Positions 45,382 through 57,273 are shown, counted from the first letter of the stretch. The stretch is 64,000 bases of DNA from Pseudogemmobacter faecipullorum (GCF_020539525.1 NZ_JACDXX010000007.1:62001-126000); one strand, 5' to 3'. The notes: generated from the sequence alone by a model not told the origin. A program made the numbers and translations.

Positions 45382-46428
45382 ATGCGCATTCTTGCTGTCA
45401 CATCGGTCAAAGATGAAGCGCCATTCCTGCTGGAATGGCTGGCCTGGCATCAGCTGATCGGGGTGACGGATTTCTGGATCGCCTCGAATGATTGCGAGGA
45501 TGGCACCGACCGGCTGCTTGATCTGCTGATGCAGCATGGTCTGCTGCATCACCATCCACAGCGCCCGGACCGGACAAAAAGCATCCAGTGGCAGGCGCTC
45601 AAAGCCGCCTGGGTGCATCCTTTGCGCCAGAGCGCTGACTGGATGCTGATCTCGGATGTCGATGAGTTTCCGATGATCCATTGCGGCAGCCACCGGCTCG
45701 GCGATCTGATCGCCGCCTTGCCGGCGGAGGCCGAGGCCGTCGCGCTCGCCTGGCGGCTGTTCGGCGCCAATGGTCAGAGCGGCCTGCGTGATCTGCCGGT
45801 GACCGGGCAGTTCACCCGCTCGGCCCCGCCCGATATGGTCTATCCGGTCGCGGCGACGTTTTTCAAAAGCCTGTTCCGCCCGGCCGCCTTCCACCGCCCC
45901 GGCGTGCACCGGCCTTTGCGGGGGCCGGGCCAGGGGCCTGCGCGCTGGTCTGACGGATCGGGGCGGGCGATGACCGGGGTGCTGGCCGAAGATAAACGGC
46001 TTTCGCTGCTGGGGCTTGAGGGGCATCGCAGCCTCGCCGAGATGCATCACTATTCGCTGCGTTCGGTGGAAAGCTTTGTGGTCAAATCGGCGCGCGGCCT
46101 GCCCAATCGCGCCAGCAAGCCGATTGATCTGCACTATTGGGTCGGGCGCAATTTCAACAATCAGCTGAATGAGGCGGCGCTGGTGCTGGCCGGGCCACTG
46201 GCTGAGGGCATCGCCCGGCTAAAGGCGCTGCCCGGAGTGGCTGAGGCGCATGAGGCAGCCCTGGCCTCGCACCGCGCCAGCTTTGCGCGGCTGGTGCAAA
46301 GCCCCGGGGGCTATCAGCTCTGGAGCTCCTGCCTGCAGGCGGCGGGGAGCGCGGCATTGCCGCCGCGACTCACCCGCGAAGTCTATGAGCGGTTTCAACG
46401 GGTTGAACGGTCGCAGCCCGAGGGTTGA
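45382..46428 (+). CDS. Family-2 glycosyltransferase (GT2_4 type), 348 aa
   Basis: Cytoplasmic GT-A enzyme: MRILAVTSVKDEAPFLLEWLAWHQLIG, NDCEDGTDRLLDLL, metal site DWMLISDVDEFPMI, MHHYSLRSVESFVVKSARGLPNR. The first 150 residues are clearly paralogous to the enzyme at 3928-5841, but the methyltransferase-like tail is absent. Located alone between cytochrome b561 and ftsW. Probably acts on a surface polysaccharide; donor unknown. Confidence 0.85.
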   Translation: MRILAVTSVKDEAPFLLEWLAWHQLIGVTDFWIASNDCEDGTDRLLDLLMQHGLLHHHPQRPDRTKSIQWQALKAAWVHPLRQSADWMLISDVDEFPMIHCGSHRLGDLIAALPAEAEAVALAWRLFGANGQSGLRDLPVTGQFTRSAPPDMVYPVAATFFKSLFRPAAFHRPGVHRPLRGPGQGPARWSDGSGRAMTGVLAEDKRLSLLGLEGHRSLAEMHHYSLRSVESFVVKSARGLPNRASKPIDLHYWVGRNFNNQLNEAALVLAGPLAEGIARLKALPGVAEAHEAALASHRASFARLVQSPGGYQLWSSCLQAAGSAALPPRLTREVYERFQRVERSQPEG

Positions 46429-46650
46429 GCCGCAGGCGGAAAAGCGCCACAGGCTTTGCACGGCCCAGGCCCGGCGGCTGTCCGGGCGGTTGCTTCGGCC
46501 TTCAAACACAGGCGAAATGCCACAGAACCGGGCCCTGCCACGCGGATCGGTGTTTATGCTGGCCTCGCAGCCGCTTTCTGGTTACAGTTTTTTCAATGGA
46601 CCCGGGGATCACATCCGGGCCTGAGGCAGCATATCCGAGGCAGTATCCCC

Positions 46651-47814
46651 ATGACTGAGATGGTCTATGGTTCCGCACCTGTTGCAGCACGCGAGCCGGT
46701 TCTGCCGCGCTGGTGGCGAACGGTAGACCGCTGGACGCTGACATCGATCATGATGCTGTTCGGGATCGGCCTTCTGCTCGGGCTTGCCGCCTCGGTGCCG
46801 CTGGCCAGCCGCAATGACCTGCCCGATTTCTATTATGTGCAGCGCCAGGCGGTGTTTGGCATTCTGGGCCTTCTCGTGATGTTTGGCCTGTCGATGGCCC
46901 CGCCTGGCCTGGTTCGTCGTCTCGGGATCATCGGATTTTTGCTGGCGCTGATCCTGGTCATGGCGCTGCCGGTCATTGGTCAGGATCATGGTAAAGGCGC
47001 CACGCGCTGGCTGTCGCTGGCCGGGATCTCGCTGCAGCCCTCGGAATTTCTGAAACCCGGCTTCGTGATTATCACTGCCTGGCTGATGGCTGCTGCGCAG
47101 AATGTCGGTGGCCCGCCCGGCAAGCTGATCTCGGTGCTGTTGCTGATGATCGTGGTTGGATTCCTTGCCATGCAGCCCGACTTTGGCCAGTCGGCGCTGA
47201 TCGTTTTCTCCTGGGGCGTGATATATTTCGTCGCCGGAGCGCCGATGCTGCTGATCGGCTCGGTCGCAGGCATTGTCGCTTTCGGCGGCTTTATCGCCTA
47301 TGGCTCATCCGAGCATTTTGCCCGCCGGATTGACGGTTTCCTCTCTCCCGATGTCGATCCGCGTACCCAGCTCGGCTATGCGGCGAATGCGATCCAGGAG
47401 GGCGGTTTCTTTGGCGTGGGCGTGGGCGAGGGCCAGGTGAAATGGTCGCTGCCCGACGCGCATACCGATTTCATCATTGCGGTCGCGGCAGAGGAATACG
47501 GGCTGATCCTCGTGCTCGTCATCCTGGCTTTGTTCGGCATTGTCGTGGTGCGCTCTCTGATGCGCCTGACTGCCGAGCGCGATACCTTTACCCGCCTTGC
47601 AGGATCGGGCCTTGCCTGCATCCTCGGGGTTCAGGCGATGATCAATATGGGTGTGGCGGTGCGGCTGCTGCCCGCCAAGGGCATGACGCTGCCCTTCGTT
47701 TCCTATGGTGGCTCGTCGATCATTGCCGCCGGGATCACGGTCGGCATGTTGCTGGCGCTGACCCGGACCCGTCCGCGTGACCGGATGGCTGAGCTGTTTG
47801 GCCGGAGGCGCTGA
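46651..47814 (+). CDS. ftsW: Peptidoglycan glycosyltransferase FtsW (SEDS family), 387 aa
   Basis: Divisome SEDS transmembrane transglycosylase. Ten or so helices starting with [61 protein letters not shown] and the signature [25 protein letters not shown]. First gene of the dcw segment here; its stop overlaps murG by one base. A weak ribosome-binding site precedes the chosen ATG at 46651; the open frame upstream is not family-like. ftsI and other early dcw genes lie outside or elsewhere. Confidence 0.95.
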   Translation: MTEMVYGSAPVAAREPVLPRWWRTVDRWTLTSIMMLFGIGLLLGLAASVPLASRNDLPDFYYVQRQAVFGILGLLVMFGLSMAPPGLVRRLGIIGFLLALILVMALPVIGQDHGKGATRWLSLAGISLQPSEFLKPGFVIITAWLMAAAQNVGGPPGKLISVLLLMIVVGFLAMQPDFGQSALIVFSWGVIYFVAGAPMLLIGSVAGIVAFGGFIAYGSSEHFARRIDGFLSPDVDPRTQLGYAANAIQEGGFFGVGVGEGQVKWSLPDAHTDFIIAVAAEEYGLILVLVILALFGIVVVRSLMRLTAERDTFTRLAGSGLACILGVQAMINMGVAVRLLPAKGMTLPFVSYGGSSIIAAGITVGMLLALTRTRPRDRMAELFGRRR

Positions 47815-48922
47815 TGGCGGATTCGGGCAATAAAAAGCAACCGCTGCTGCTGATTGCAGCGGGCGGAACCGGTGGGCATATGTTCCCGGCCCAGGCTCTG
47901 GCCGAGGCGATGCTGGCGCGGGGCTGGCGGGTGATCCTGTCGACCGATGAACGCGGCGCACGCTATACCGGCGGCTTCCCGCATACAGTCAGGGTTGAGA
48001 AAGTGGCTTCGGCCACCTTCGCCCGTGGCGGGATGGCGGCAAAGCTGCTGGCGCCGCTGCGCATCGGCAGCGGTATCCTTTCGGCCTTTTTCGCCATGCT
48101 GCGCGACCGTCCGGCTGTGGTGGTGGGTTTTGGCGGCTATCCCTCGATCCCGGCCCTGTCGGCGGCGACGCTGCTGCGGCTGCCGCGGATGATCCATGAG
48201 CAGAATGGTGTGCTGGGCAAGGTGAATACCCTGTTCGCCCGGCGGGTTGACCGTATGGCCTGCGGCACCTGGCCTGCGGCTTTGCCCGAAGGGGTCGAGG
48301 GCATTGCCACCGGCAATCCGGTGCGTGGCGCGGTTCTGGCGCGCGCGGGCGCCCCCTATATTCCGCCCGGAGATTATCCGATGTCTGTCCTGGTGATCGG
48401 CGGCAGCCAGGGCGCGCGTATCCTCTCCGAAGTGGTGCCGGCCGCGATGGCTTTGCTTCCCGAGGCGGTGAAGAACAACCTGCGCGTGGCCCATCAGGCC
48501 CGCGATGAAGATGCCGAACGTGCCCGCGCCGCCTATGCCGGGGCCGGGATCCGCGCCGAGATTGAGCCCTTCTTCATGGATGTGCCGCGCCGCCTTTCCG
48601 AGGCGCAGCTGGTGATCTCGCGTTCGGGCGCCAGCTCGGTTGCGGATATCTCGGTGATCGGCCGCCCCGCGATCCTGATCCCCTTCGCGGCCGCGACCGG
48701 CGATCACCAGACCGCCAATGCCCGGGGCCTGGTTGAGGCCGGCGGGGCGGTGATGATCCCGGAAAAGTTGCTTGACGCCGGGGCGCTGGCCCTGCAGATG
48801 GCTGCGGTCCTCGGCAATCCTGCTGCGGCGCGACAGATGTCCGCCAGTGCCCTGGGCGTCAGCAAACCCGATGCTACTGAAAACCTGGTCGCGCTTGTCG
48901 AGGACCTGGCTGGAGAGATTAA

Positions 48923-48926
<4 letters not shown>
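47814..48926 (+). CDS. murG: MurG, lipid II-forming GlcNAc transferase, 370 aa
   Basis: Adds GlcNAc from UDP-GlcNAc to lipid I at the inner face of the membrane. GT28 fold: N-terminal [19 protein letters not shown], second [22 protein letters not shown], and donor-site [13 protein letters not shown] plus [28 protein letters not shown] junction with ftsW and ATGA overlap with murC show translational coupling. Confidence 0.97.
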
Positions 48927-50347
<1,421 letters not shown>

Positions 50348-50350
50348 GCG

Positions 50351-50686
50351 GTGCCTTTGCCGCTCATCTGCCTCGGACTGCTGGTGGTGGCCGCTCTGGC
50401 GGCGCTGGTCACCCGGGCCTGGATGCGCCGGGGCTGGCATCTTGCCCTGACCGGGGCCGGGCTGGCGCTGGTCGGGCTGGTGGCGGTGCTATGGTATCTG
50501 GCGGGCACCGCCAGCGGCCATTATCTCGCCGGGCTTGAACAGGCCTTGCTGGCGATTGCCATTGTCATCGGGCCGCTTGCCGGGATTGTGATCGGCCTGG
50601 TGCTGAGCCGCTCATGGAAACTGGGGCTGGGGCTTGGGCTGATTTATGCTGCCGGGGTGATTGTGCTCTGTGTGAACCTGCTGTGA
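50351..50686 (+). CDS. Small membrane protein between murC and murB, 111 aa
   Basis: Not recognised as a named family. Hydrophobic protein with about three membrane helices: LPLICLGLLVVAALAALVT, LALTGAGLALVGLVAVLWYLAG, and LLAIAIVIGPLAGIVIGLVLS followed by LGLGLIYAAGVIVLCVNLL. The start is GTG, 3 nt after the murC stop, so it is translated with the dcw operon. A role in envelope synthesis is suggested only by position. Confidence 0.7.
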   Translation: MPLPLICLGLLVVAALAALVTRAWMRRGWHLALTGAGLALVGLVAVLWYLAGTASGHYLAGLEQALLAIAIVIGPLAGIVIGLVLSRSWKLGLGLGLIYAAGVIVLCVNLL

Positions 50687-50752
50687 GGCGTGCGAGATGA
50701 TCCCGCTTTCCGCCTTCACCTCTAGGCTGGCGCTGCACCGATCGGAGCGGCC

Positions 50753-50989
50753 ATGACCACACCGCTGATCTTTGCCTTCCTCTGGCTGATCGCCGCCAAT
50801 CTGATCGCCATGCTGCCCAGCCGCGATAAACACTGGCGTGCGGCGCTGGTGCTGATCGCCTGCGGGATTCCGATGGTCGGCTGGGTTACGGCCGAGGCCG
50901 GGCCGCTCTGGGGCATGCTGGTGCTGGCCGGCGGGGCCTTGGTTTTGCGCTGGCCGCTGATCTGGCTCTGGCGCGCCATGCGCCGCTGA
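50753..50989 (+). CDS. DUF2484 family membrane protein, 78 aa
   Basis: Short two- to three-helix protein (LIFAFLWLIAANLIAMLPSRDKHWRAA, VLIACGIPMVGWVTAEAGPLWGMLVLAGGALV) ending in an Arg-rich tail. The PSRDKHW segment and its place between murC and murB match the DUF2484 family, which is largely restricted to Rhodobacterales and often mis-labelled as a Mur protein. GGAG lies upstream of the ATG. Function unknown. Confidence 0.85.
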   Translation: MTTPLIFAFLWLIAANLIAMLPSRDKHWRAALVLIACGIPMVGWVTAEAGPLWGMLVLAGGALVLRWPLIWLWRAMRR

Positions 50990-51061
50990 ACCGGCACCCC
51001 TTTGCGCAGCCCTGCGGGCAGGGGATTGCGGATCCCCGGGCTTCGCGGCTACCAACAGCCT

Positions 51062-51985
51062 ATGATCACGCTCCCCACCCCCCGCGGAACCCTTACCCCT
51101 GATCGCTCGCTGGCGGATCTGACCTGGCTTCGGGTCGGTGGTCCGGCCGACTGGCTGTTTCAGCCTGCCGATGAGGCCGACCTTGCTGAGTTCCTGCGGG
51201 CTCTGCCGCCGGAAGTGGCGGTTTTCCCGATGGGGGTCGGCTCCAACCTGATCGTGCGCGATGGCGGCTTGCGTGCCGTGGTGATCCGGCTTGGCCGCGG
51301 TTTCAATACCATCACGGTTGAGGGCGATAAAGTGACGGCCGGGGCGGCAGCGCTCGACGCTCATGTCGCGCGCAAAGCAGCCGAGGCCGGGCGTGATCTG
51401 ACCTTCCTGCGCACCATTCCCGGCTCGATCGGCGGGGCTGTGCGGATGAATGCCGGCTGCTATGGGCTTTATGTGGCAGATCATCTTGAGGAAATCCGCC
51501 TGATCACCCGCCAGGGCGAAGTGCTGACGCTGAAAGCCGCCGGGCTGAACCTGCGCTACCGTCAGTCTGACCTGCCGGAAGGGGCGGTGATCGTATCGGC
51601 GGTTTTCCGCGCGCCCGCAGCGGACCCGGCTGCGCTCGCGGCCCGGATGGAAGAGCAGCTGGCGAAACGCGATCTCAGCCAGCCTGTGAAAGAGCGCAGC
51701 GCCGGATCAACTTTCCGCAATCCTGCCGGTTTTTCCTCGACCGGAAAGGCGGATGATGTCCATGATCTGAAAGCCTGGAAGCTGATCGATGCGGCCGGAA
51801 TGCGCGGCGCCCGGATCGGCGGGGCACAGATGTCACCGATGCATGCCAATTTCATGCTGAACACCGGAGGGGCGAGTGCCGCCGATCTGGAGGAGCTGGG
51901 AGAGGCGGTCAGAAAAAAAGTGTTCCAATCCAGCAAGATCACGCTAGAATGGGAAATTATGCGGGTCGGTGAGAAATCCGCATGA
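51062..51985 (+). CDS. murB: UDP-N-acetylenolpyruvoylglucosamine reductase MurB, 307 aa
   Basis: FAD/NADPH enzyme finishing UDP-MurNAc synthesis. FAD-binding part: [50 protein letters not shown]; catalytic Ser in [12 protein letters not shown]-terminal [26 protein letters not shown] at 51062 chosen because homology starts with [25 protein letters not shown]-like sequence; no good ribosome-binding site is visible. Confidence 0.96.
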   Translation: MITLPTPRGTLTPDRSLADLTWLRVGGPADWLFQPADEADLAEFLRALPPEVAVFPMGVGSNLIVRDGGLRAVVIRLGRGFNTITVEGDKVTAGAAALDAHVARKAAEAGRDLTFLRTIPGSIGGAVRMNAGCYGLYVADHLEEIRLITRQGEVLTLKAAGLNLRYRQSDLPEGAVIVSAVFRAPAADPAALAARMEEQLAKRDLSQPVKERSAGSTFRNPAGFSSTGKADDVHDLKAWKLIDAAGMRGARIGGAQMSPMHANFMLNTGGASAADLEELGEAVRKKVFQSSKITLEWEIMRVGEKSA

Positions 51986-51999
51986 AAGAATGGCAGGCG

Positions 52000-52049
52000 T
52001 AACGGCGAAAAAAGCCGTTAATAATCAAGATAAGGGTCGCAAAGACCCT
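52000..52049 (+). promoter_or_regulatory. Twin hairpins in the murB-ddl gap
   Basis: TAACGGC (52000-52006) pairs with GCCGTTA (52014-52020), then AGGGTC (52033-52038) pairs with GACCCT (52044-52049). Neither is followed by a T-run, and the second ends just before the ddl ribosome-binding site (GAGG). Likely mRNA processing or translational control; unproven. Confidence 0.5.
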
Positions 52050-52060
52050 GTGAGGCAGTG

Positions 52061-52978
52061 ATGGCGGGTGGATCGGGCAGATTGCCCCGCGTAACGGTAT
52101 TGATGGGTGGCCTTTCGGCCGAACGTGAGGTCTCCCTCTCGTCCGGTGCGGAATGCCTCAAAGCGTTGCGCGCGGCGGGTTATGAGGCGGAAGGGCTGGA
52201 CGCGGGTCCGGATCTGCCGCGCCGCCTGATGGATAACCCTCCCGAAGTTGTTTTCAATGCATTGCATGGCCGCTGGGGCGAGGATGGCTGCGTTCAGGGC
52301 CTGCTCGAATGGCTGCGCATTCCCTATACCCATTCCGGGGTGCTCGCCTCTGCGCTGGCCATGGATAAGACCCGGGCCAAGGATGCCCTGCGTGAGGCCG
52401 GTCTGCCGGTGCCGCATGGGGTGATCGTCTCGCGTGAGGCGGTGGCCGAGGGCCATGTCCTGCCGCCGCCCTATGTGGTCAAACCGAATTCTGAGGGCTC
52501 GTCGGTCGGGGTCTATATCGTGCGCGAGGGCTCAAACGCGCCGCGCCTGGCTGAGACCATGCCTGAACAGGTGCTGGTCGAGGCCTATGCGCCGGGCCGC
52601 GAAATGACCGTGGCGGTGCTCGATGGTAAGGCGCTCTGCGTCACCGATATCATCACCGATGGCTGGTATGATTACGACGCCAAATACAAAACCGGCGGCT
52701 CACGCCATGTGCTTCCGGCCGAACTGCCCAGAGAGATCACCGAAGCCTGCCTGACAATCTCGGAAAAAGCCTGCGCGGTGCTTGGCTGCCGTGGGCTGGC
52801 CCGGGTCGATTTCCGCTATGATGATGCGCGTGGTCTGGCGGGGCTGATCATTCTTGAGGTCAATACCCAGCCGGGCATGACCCCCACTTCCCTGGCCCCC
52901 GAACAGGCGGCTCTTTGCGGCATTTCTTTCCCCGAGCTCTGTGACCGGCTTGTGAGGGATGCGACATGCGATCGCTGA
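52061..52978 (+). CDS. ddl: D-alanine-D-alanine ligase Ddl, 305 aa
   Basis: ATP-grasp enzyme joining two D-Ala for the peptidoglycan stem. Visible: RVTVLMGGLSAEREVSLSSG, VFNALHGRWGEDG, SGVLASALAMDKTRAK, KPNSEGSSVGV, RVDFRYDD and EVNTQPGMTPTSLAPEQA. ATG at 52061 with GAGG upstream; GTG three bases earlier is less well spaced. Overlaps ftsQ by 13 nt. Confidence 0.96.
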   Translation: MAGGSGRLPRVTVLMGGLSAEREVSLSSGAECLKALRAAGYEAEGLDAGPDLPRRLMDNPPEVVFNALHGRWGEDGCVQGLLEWLRIPYTHSGVLASALAMDKTRAKDALREAGLPVPHGVIVSREAVAEGHVLPPPYVVKPNSEGSSVGVYIVREGSNAPRLAETMPEQVLVEAYAPGREMTVAVLDGKALCVTDIITDGWYDYDAKYKTGGSRHVLPAELPREITEACLTISEKACAVLGCRGLARVDFRYDDARGLAGLIILEVNTQPGMTPTSLAPEQAALCGISFPELCDRLVRDATCDR

Positions 52979-53919
52979 TCCCGTTTCGCATCCTTCCTGC
53001 AAGACGCCCAGATCCCCGCTATGGCCGGGCCGAACCGCCACTGACCCGCCGCCCGGTGATCCGTCACGATCCCTCGCCCTCGCTCTGGGCCTACCGGATG
53101 CAGCGGATCATGCTGACCCCCTATCTGCGCGCTTTGCTGCGGGTCGGGCTGCCGGTTTTTGTTCTGCTCTTTGCCGCCGGCCTCTATATTGCCGATGATG
53201 CGCGTCGGGCCGGGGTGATCCAGGTCTTTACCGATCTGCGCCAGAAGTTCGAGCAAAGACCCGAATTTATGGTCGCGCTCGCCTCGGTGGAGGGGGGCTC
53301 GCCTGAACTGTCTGAGGCGGTGCGGGCGCGGCTGAATCTGAATCTGCCGCAAAGCTCGTTTGATCTCGATCTCGATGCCGCCCGGGGCCGGCTTGAGGCG
53401 CTGGATGCGGTGAAGACGGCCGAGCTGCGTGTGCGCTCGGGCGGGGTGCTGCAGGTGCTGATCACCGAGCGCCAGCCGGTGCTGGTCTGGCGCACGGCAG
53501 AGGGGCTGACGCTGCTTGATGACGGCGGTCACCGGGTGGCCAGCCTGATTGAGCGCGGCGACCGGGCCGATCTGCCGCTGATTGCCGGCGAGGGCGCCGA
53601 TCTTCATGCCGCCGAGGCGCTGGAAATTCTCGCAGCCGCAGGCCCGGTGTCCAGCCGGATCCGCGGCCTGATCCGCATCGGCGAGCGCCGCTGGGATCTG
53701 GCGCTTGATCGCGGCCAGCGCATCATGCTGCCCGAAACCCAGCCGGTGCGGGCGCTTGAGCGGTTGCTGGCGCTGGATCATGCCCAGAATATTCTCGCCC
53801 GTGATCTGACGGCGGTGGATCTGCGGATCGCTGCAAGACCGACGCTTCGCCTTACCTCCTATGCGATGAATGAACTTCGCCGCGCCAAGGGGCTTGCTAT
53901 CGTGGAGACCGAATTGTGA
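52966..53919 (+). CDS. ftsQ: Cell division protein FtsQ, 317 aa
   Basis: Bitopic divisome protein: a cytoplasmic basic N-terminus, one transmembrane helix (VGLPVFVLLFAAGLYIADD), then a POTRA domain and beta domain in the periplasm (ARGRLEALDAVKTAELRVRSGGVLQVLITERQPVLVWR, LTLLDDGGHRVA). Position between ddl and ftsA is diagnostic. Overlaps ftsA by 4 nt. Confidence 0.93.
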   Translation: MRSLIPFRILPARRPDPRYGRAEPPLTRRPVIRHDPSPSLWAYRMQRIMLTPYLRALLRVGLPVFVLLFAAGLYIADDARRAGVIQVFTDLRQKFEQRPEFMVALASVEGGSPELSEAVRARLNLNLPQSSFDLDLDAARGRLEALDAVKTAELRVRSGGVLQVLITERQPVLVWRTAEGLTLLDDGGHRVASLIERGDRADLPLIAGEGADLHAAEALEILAAAGPVSSRIRGLIRIGERRWDLALDRGQRIMLPETQPVRALERLLALDHAQNILARDLTAVDLRIAARPTLRLTSYAMNELRRAKGLAIVETEL

Positions 53920-55250
53920 CCGACCTCTACCAGACACAACGTGCCATGCGAAATATGCGCCGCGCTGCCATGCAGCGGGGCGTGATTGCCATTCTCGATG
54001 TCGGCAGCTCTAAAATTGCCTGCCTCATCCTGCGCTTTGACGGCGAGGCCCGTCTGCGCGAGGTTGAGGGGGTGGGGCCGATGGCGGGCCAGTCACAGTT
54101 CCGCATCATCGGTGCCGCCACCACCCGCTCGCGCGGGGTGCGCTTTGGCGAGATTTCGGTGATGAATGAGACCGAGCGCGCCATCCGCACCGCGGTGCAG
54201 GCGGCGCAGAAAATGGCCAGCGTCCGGGTTGACCATGTGATTGCCTGTTTCTCAGGTGCCGAGCCGCGCAGCTACGGCCTCGCCGGTGAGATTGATCTCG
54301 CCGATAATGTGGTGACCGAGCAGGATATCGCCCGGGTGCTGGCGGCCTGCGACGTGCCCGATATCGGGCCGGGGCGCGAGGTGCTGCATGCGCAGCCGGT
54401 CAATTTCGCGCTCGACCACCGGTCGGGTCTGGCCGATCCGCGTGGCCAGATCGGCCACCGGCTGACCTGTGATATGCATATACTCTCGGTTGATGCCTCG
54501 GCCATTCAGAACCTGCTCTACTGCATCCGGCGCTGCGATCTCGAACTGGCGGGGATTGCCTCTTCGGCCTATGCCTCGGCGATCTCCTCGCTGGTGGAGG
54601 ATGAGCAGGAGCTGGGCGCGGCCTGCATTGATTTCGGCGGCGGTGCGACCGGCCTGTCGATCTTTATGAAAAAGCACATGATCTATGCCGATACCGTGCG
54701 GATGGGCGGCGATCATGTGACTTCGGATATTTCCAAGGGCCTTTATATCCCGATCGGCGATGCCGAGCGGATCAAGACCCGGCACGGCGGGCTGTTCGCC
54801 ACCGGTATGGATGACCGCGAGCTGATCGAGCTCGGTGGCGAGAGCGGCGACTGGGAGAAGGACCGCCGCCAGATCAGCCGCACCGAGCTGATCGGCATCA
54901 TGCGCCCGCGCGTCGAGGAAATTCTCGAGGAGACCCGGTCGGTTCTGGATGCGGCGGGCTTTGACCATCTGCCCAGCCAGCAGATCGTGCTGACCGGTGG
55001 CGGCAGCCAGATCCCGGGGCTGGATATGCTGGCCCAGAGGATCCTTGGCCACAGGGTCCGGCTGGGTCGGCCTTTGCGGGTTCAGGGCCTGCCTCAGGCG
55101 GCCACCGGCGCGGCTTTTGCCTCGGCGGTGGGGCTTTGCCTTTTCGCGGCCCATCCCCAGGATGAATGGTGGGACTTCGAGGTTCCTGCCGAGAGATATC
55201 CGGCGCGTTCTTTGCGAAGGGCATTCAGGTGGTTCAAGGACAACTGGTAA
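53916..55250 (+). CDS. ftsA: Cell division protein FtsA, 444 aa
   Basis: Actin-like ATPase tethering FtsZ to the membrane. ATP phosphate-1 motif AILDVGSSKIACLIL, 1C domain with VDHVIACFSGAEPRSYGL, CIDFGGGATGLSIF, VLTGGGSQIPGL. The start is GTG, overlapping the ftsQ stop. The C-terminus ends in basic/aromatic SLRRAFRWFKDNW, an amphipathic membrane-targeting helix. Confidence 0.96.
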   Translation: MTDLYQTQRAMRNMRRAAMQRGVIAILDVGSSKIACLILRFDGEARLREVEGVGPMAGQSQFRIIGAATTRSRGVRFGEISVMNETERAIRTAVQAAQKMASVRVDHVIACFSGAEPRSYGLAGEIDLADNVVTEQDIARVLAACDVPDIGPGREVLHAQPVNFALDHRSGLADPRGQIGHRLTCDMHILSVDASAIQNLLYCIRRCDLELAGIASSAYASAISSLVEDEQELGAACIDFGGGATGLSIFMKKHMIYADTVRMGGDHVTSDISKGLYIPIGDAERIKTRHGGLFATGMDDRELIELGGESGDWEKDRRQISRTELIGIMRPRVEEILEETRSVLDAAGFDHLPSQQIVLTGGGSQIPGLDMLAQRILGHRVRLGRPLRVQGLPQAATGAAFASAVGLCLFAAHPQDEWWDFEVPAERYPARSLRRAFRWFKDNW

Positions 55251-55529
55251 CCCCAGGATACAGAGAATTTATCGACATTCCGCCGATTTGCGGCGGGATT
55301 CCCCCATATTTTGTAGGTCGCGGGATTTTTTCTCGTGACCTCCTTCCTCTATGGCAGTAGAGTTTCCTGAATATCCCGTAAGACCGGCCCCGGGACAGGT
55401 CCGGTCTTCACCCAAAACCTCTGGCCCGATGCTGATGGATGCAGATCCGGCGGCTCGCAGCTACGGGACCGGGAAGGGGCGACACGAGAAGACAGGCCGC
55501 AGCGGCATAAAAAACGGACAGGCGAAACC
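55251..55529. other. Leader region of ftsZ
   Basis: A 279-nt gap with no gene. It contains a short hairpin CCGCCG-ATTTG-CGGCGG near 55280 and a longer one with arms AAGACCGG (55380-55387) and CCGGTCTT (55401-55408). The ftsZ promoter(s) are expected here, but no clear -35/-10 pair could be assigned. Confidence 0.5.
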
Positions 55530-57248
55530 ATGGCACTCAATCTGACGATGGCGAACCAGCGCGAAGAGCTGAAGCCGCGCATCACCGTCTTTGGTGTGGG
55601 CGGCGCGGGCGGGAATGCGGTCAATAACATGATCGCAAAACAGCTCGAGGGCTGCGAATTCGTGGTGGCGAATACCGACGCCCAGGCGTTGCAGCAATCT
55701 CTTGCGCATTCGCGGATCCAGATCGGCCTTAAAGTGACCGAGGGTCTGGGCGCGGGCGCACGCCCGAGCGTGGGCGCGGCCGCGGCCGAGGAATCGATCG
55801 AAGAGATCGTCGATCACCTCGCAGGCGCGCATATGTGCTTCATCACCGCCGGCATGGGCGGCGGCACCGGCACCGGTGCGGCCCCGATCATCGCCCAGGC
55901 GGCGCGTGAGCTGGGGGTGCTGACCGTTGGTGTGGTGACCAAGCCGTTCCAGTTTGAGGGCGGCAAGCGGATGCGTCAGGCCGAAGAGGGTCTGGAAGCG
56001 CTGCAGAAGGTCGTCGACACGCTGATCATCATTCCGAACCAGAACCTGTTCCGCCTCGCAAATGAGCGCACCACCTTCACCGAGGCCTTCGCGCTTGCTG
56101 ATGATGTGCTCTATCAGGGCGTCAAAGGCGTGACCGATCTTATGGTGCGCCCGGGCGTGATCAACCTCGACTTCGCCGATGTCCGTTCGGTGATGGATGA
56201 GATGGGCAAGGCGATGATGGGCACCGGTGAGGCCGAGGGCGATGATCGCGCCGTTCAGGCCGCCGAGAAGGCCATCGCCAACCCGCTGCTTGATGAGATC
56301 AGCCTGAATGGCGCACGCGGTGTGCTGATCAATATCACCGGCGGCCATGATCTGACCCTGTTCGAACTGGACGAGGCGGCGAATATCATCCGCGAGAAAG
56401 TCGATCCGGAGGCCAATATCATCGTCGGCTCGACGCTTGATAACACCATGGAAGGCCGGATCCGGGTTTCGGTCGTTGCCACGGGCATCGATATGAGCCA
56501 GGCCAAGCCCGAACAGCCGGTCGCCCGTCGCCCGATGGCGCAGCCGTTGCAGCTTGATCCGGCCCCGGCAGCCGCTCCGCGTCAGGCAGCGCCGCAGCCG
56601 GCCTGGCAGCCCGCACCGCAGCAAAACTATCAGCCCGCGGCGCAGCCGGCCTATCAGCCTGCTCCGCAACAGGCCTATTTCCAGCAGCCCGCCCAGCAGG
56701 CTGCACCAGCGCCGCGCCAGCCGCAGCCCGAGGCTGATCTGTTCTCGGCAGGCGAGGTGGAGGCCCCGGCCTTCCATCCCCAGGCCGATCAGTATGAAGA
56801 TCCGAATGCCGGTCACGATCTGCCGCCGCCGGCCTATCGCCCGCAGGCTCCGGTAGGCCAGGCCGCCCGTCCGGCACCTTCGGCGATTGATGCTGATGCG
56901 GCCGGCTTCGTTGCGCCGCGTCCGCGCACCCCGGGTCAGCCGACGCCGGAAGCCATGGCGCGCCTTCAGGCCGCTGTGCGCAAGACGCCTTCGGCTGCTG
57001 CTCCGGCCGCGCCGCAGCAGCGTGCGCCTGAGCCCCAGGCCCCGGCCGCAGCGGCGCGTCCGCGCTTTGGTATCGGCTCGCTGATCAACCGGATGGCAGG
57101 CCATCTCGACACCGCCCAGGCCGAGCGCGCCAGCGCCCCGCCGGCCCGCCATCAGCCGCCGGTCACCTCTTATGACGAGGAGCCGGAAGCCGGTGCAGAT
57201 CAGGACCGGATCGAGATCCCGGCCTTCCTGCGCCGCCAGGCCAATTGA
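55530..57248 (+). CDS. ftsZ: Cell division protein FtsZ, 572 aa
   Basis: Tubulin-like GTPase forming the Z-ring. GTP signature [14 protein letters not shown]-terminal [18 protein letters not shown]7-loop [11 protein letters not shown]. After residue about 330 there is a roughly 230-residue Ala/Pro/Gln-rich linker with repeats of the type [10 protein letters not shown], longer than in E. coli, then the conserved C-terminal peptide [13 protein letters not shown] that binds FtsA and other partners. Followed by an intrinsic terminator. Confidence 0.98.
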   Translation: MALNLTMANQREELKPRITVFGVGGAGGNAVNNMIAKQLEGCEFVVANTDAQALQQSLAHSRIQIGLKVTEGLGAGARPSVGAAAAEESIEEIVDHLAGAHMCFITAGMGGGTGTGAAPIIAQAARELGVLTVGVVTKPFQFEGGKRMRQAEEGLEALQKVVDTLIIIPNQNLFRLANERTTFTEAFALADDVLYQGVKGVTDLMVRPGVINLDFADVRSVMDEMGKAMMGTGEAEGDDRAVQAAEKAIANPLLDEISLNGARGVLINITGGHDLTLFELDEAANIIREKVDPEANIIVGSTLDNTMEGRIRVSVVATGIDMSQAKPEQPVARRPMAQPLQLDPAPAAAPRQAAPQPAWQPAPQQNYQPAAQPAYQPAPQQAYFQQPAQQAAPAPRQPQPEADLFSAGEVEAPAFHPQADQYEDPNAGHDLPPPAYRPQAPVGQAARPAPSAIDADAAGFVAPRPRTPGQPTPEAMARLQAAVRKTPSAAAPAAPQQRAPEPQAPAAAARPRFGIGSLINRMAGHLDTAQAERASAPPARHQPPVTSYDEEPEAGADQDRIEIPAFLRRQAN

Positions 57249-57273
57249 TTACAGGCAGAAGAAACTGAAGGGG

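Noticed and set aside
55461-57152. 563-codon open frame antisense to ftsZ
   Set aside because: Composition (Arg/Gly/Leu/His-rich) and phase mirror the codon bias of ftsZ; no ribosome-binding site or domain.
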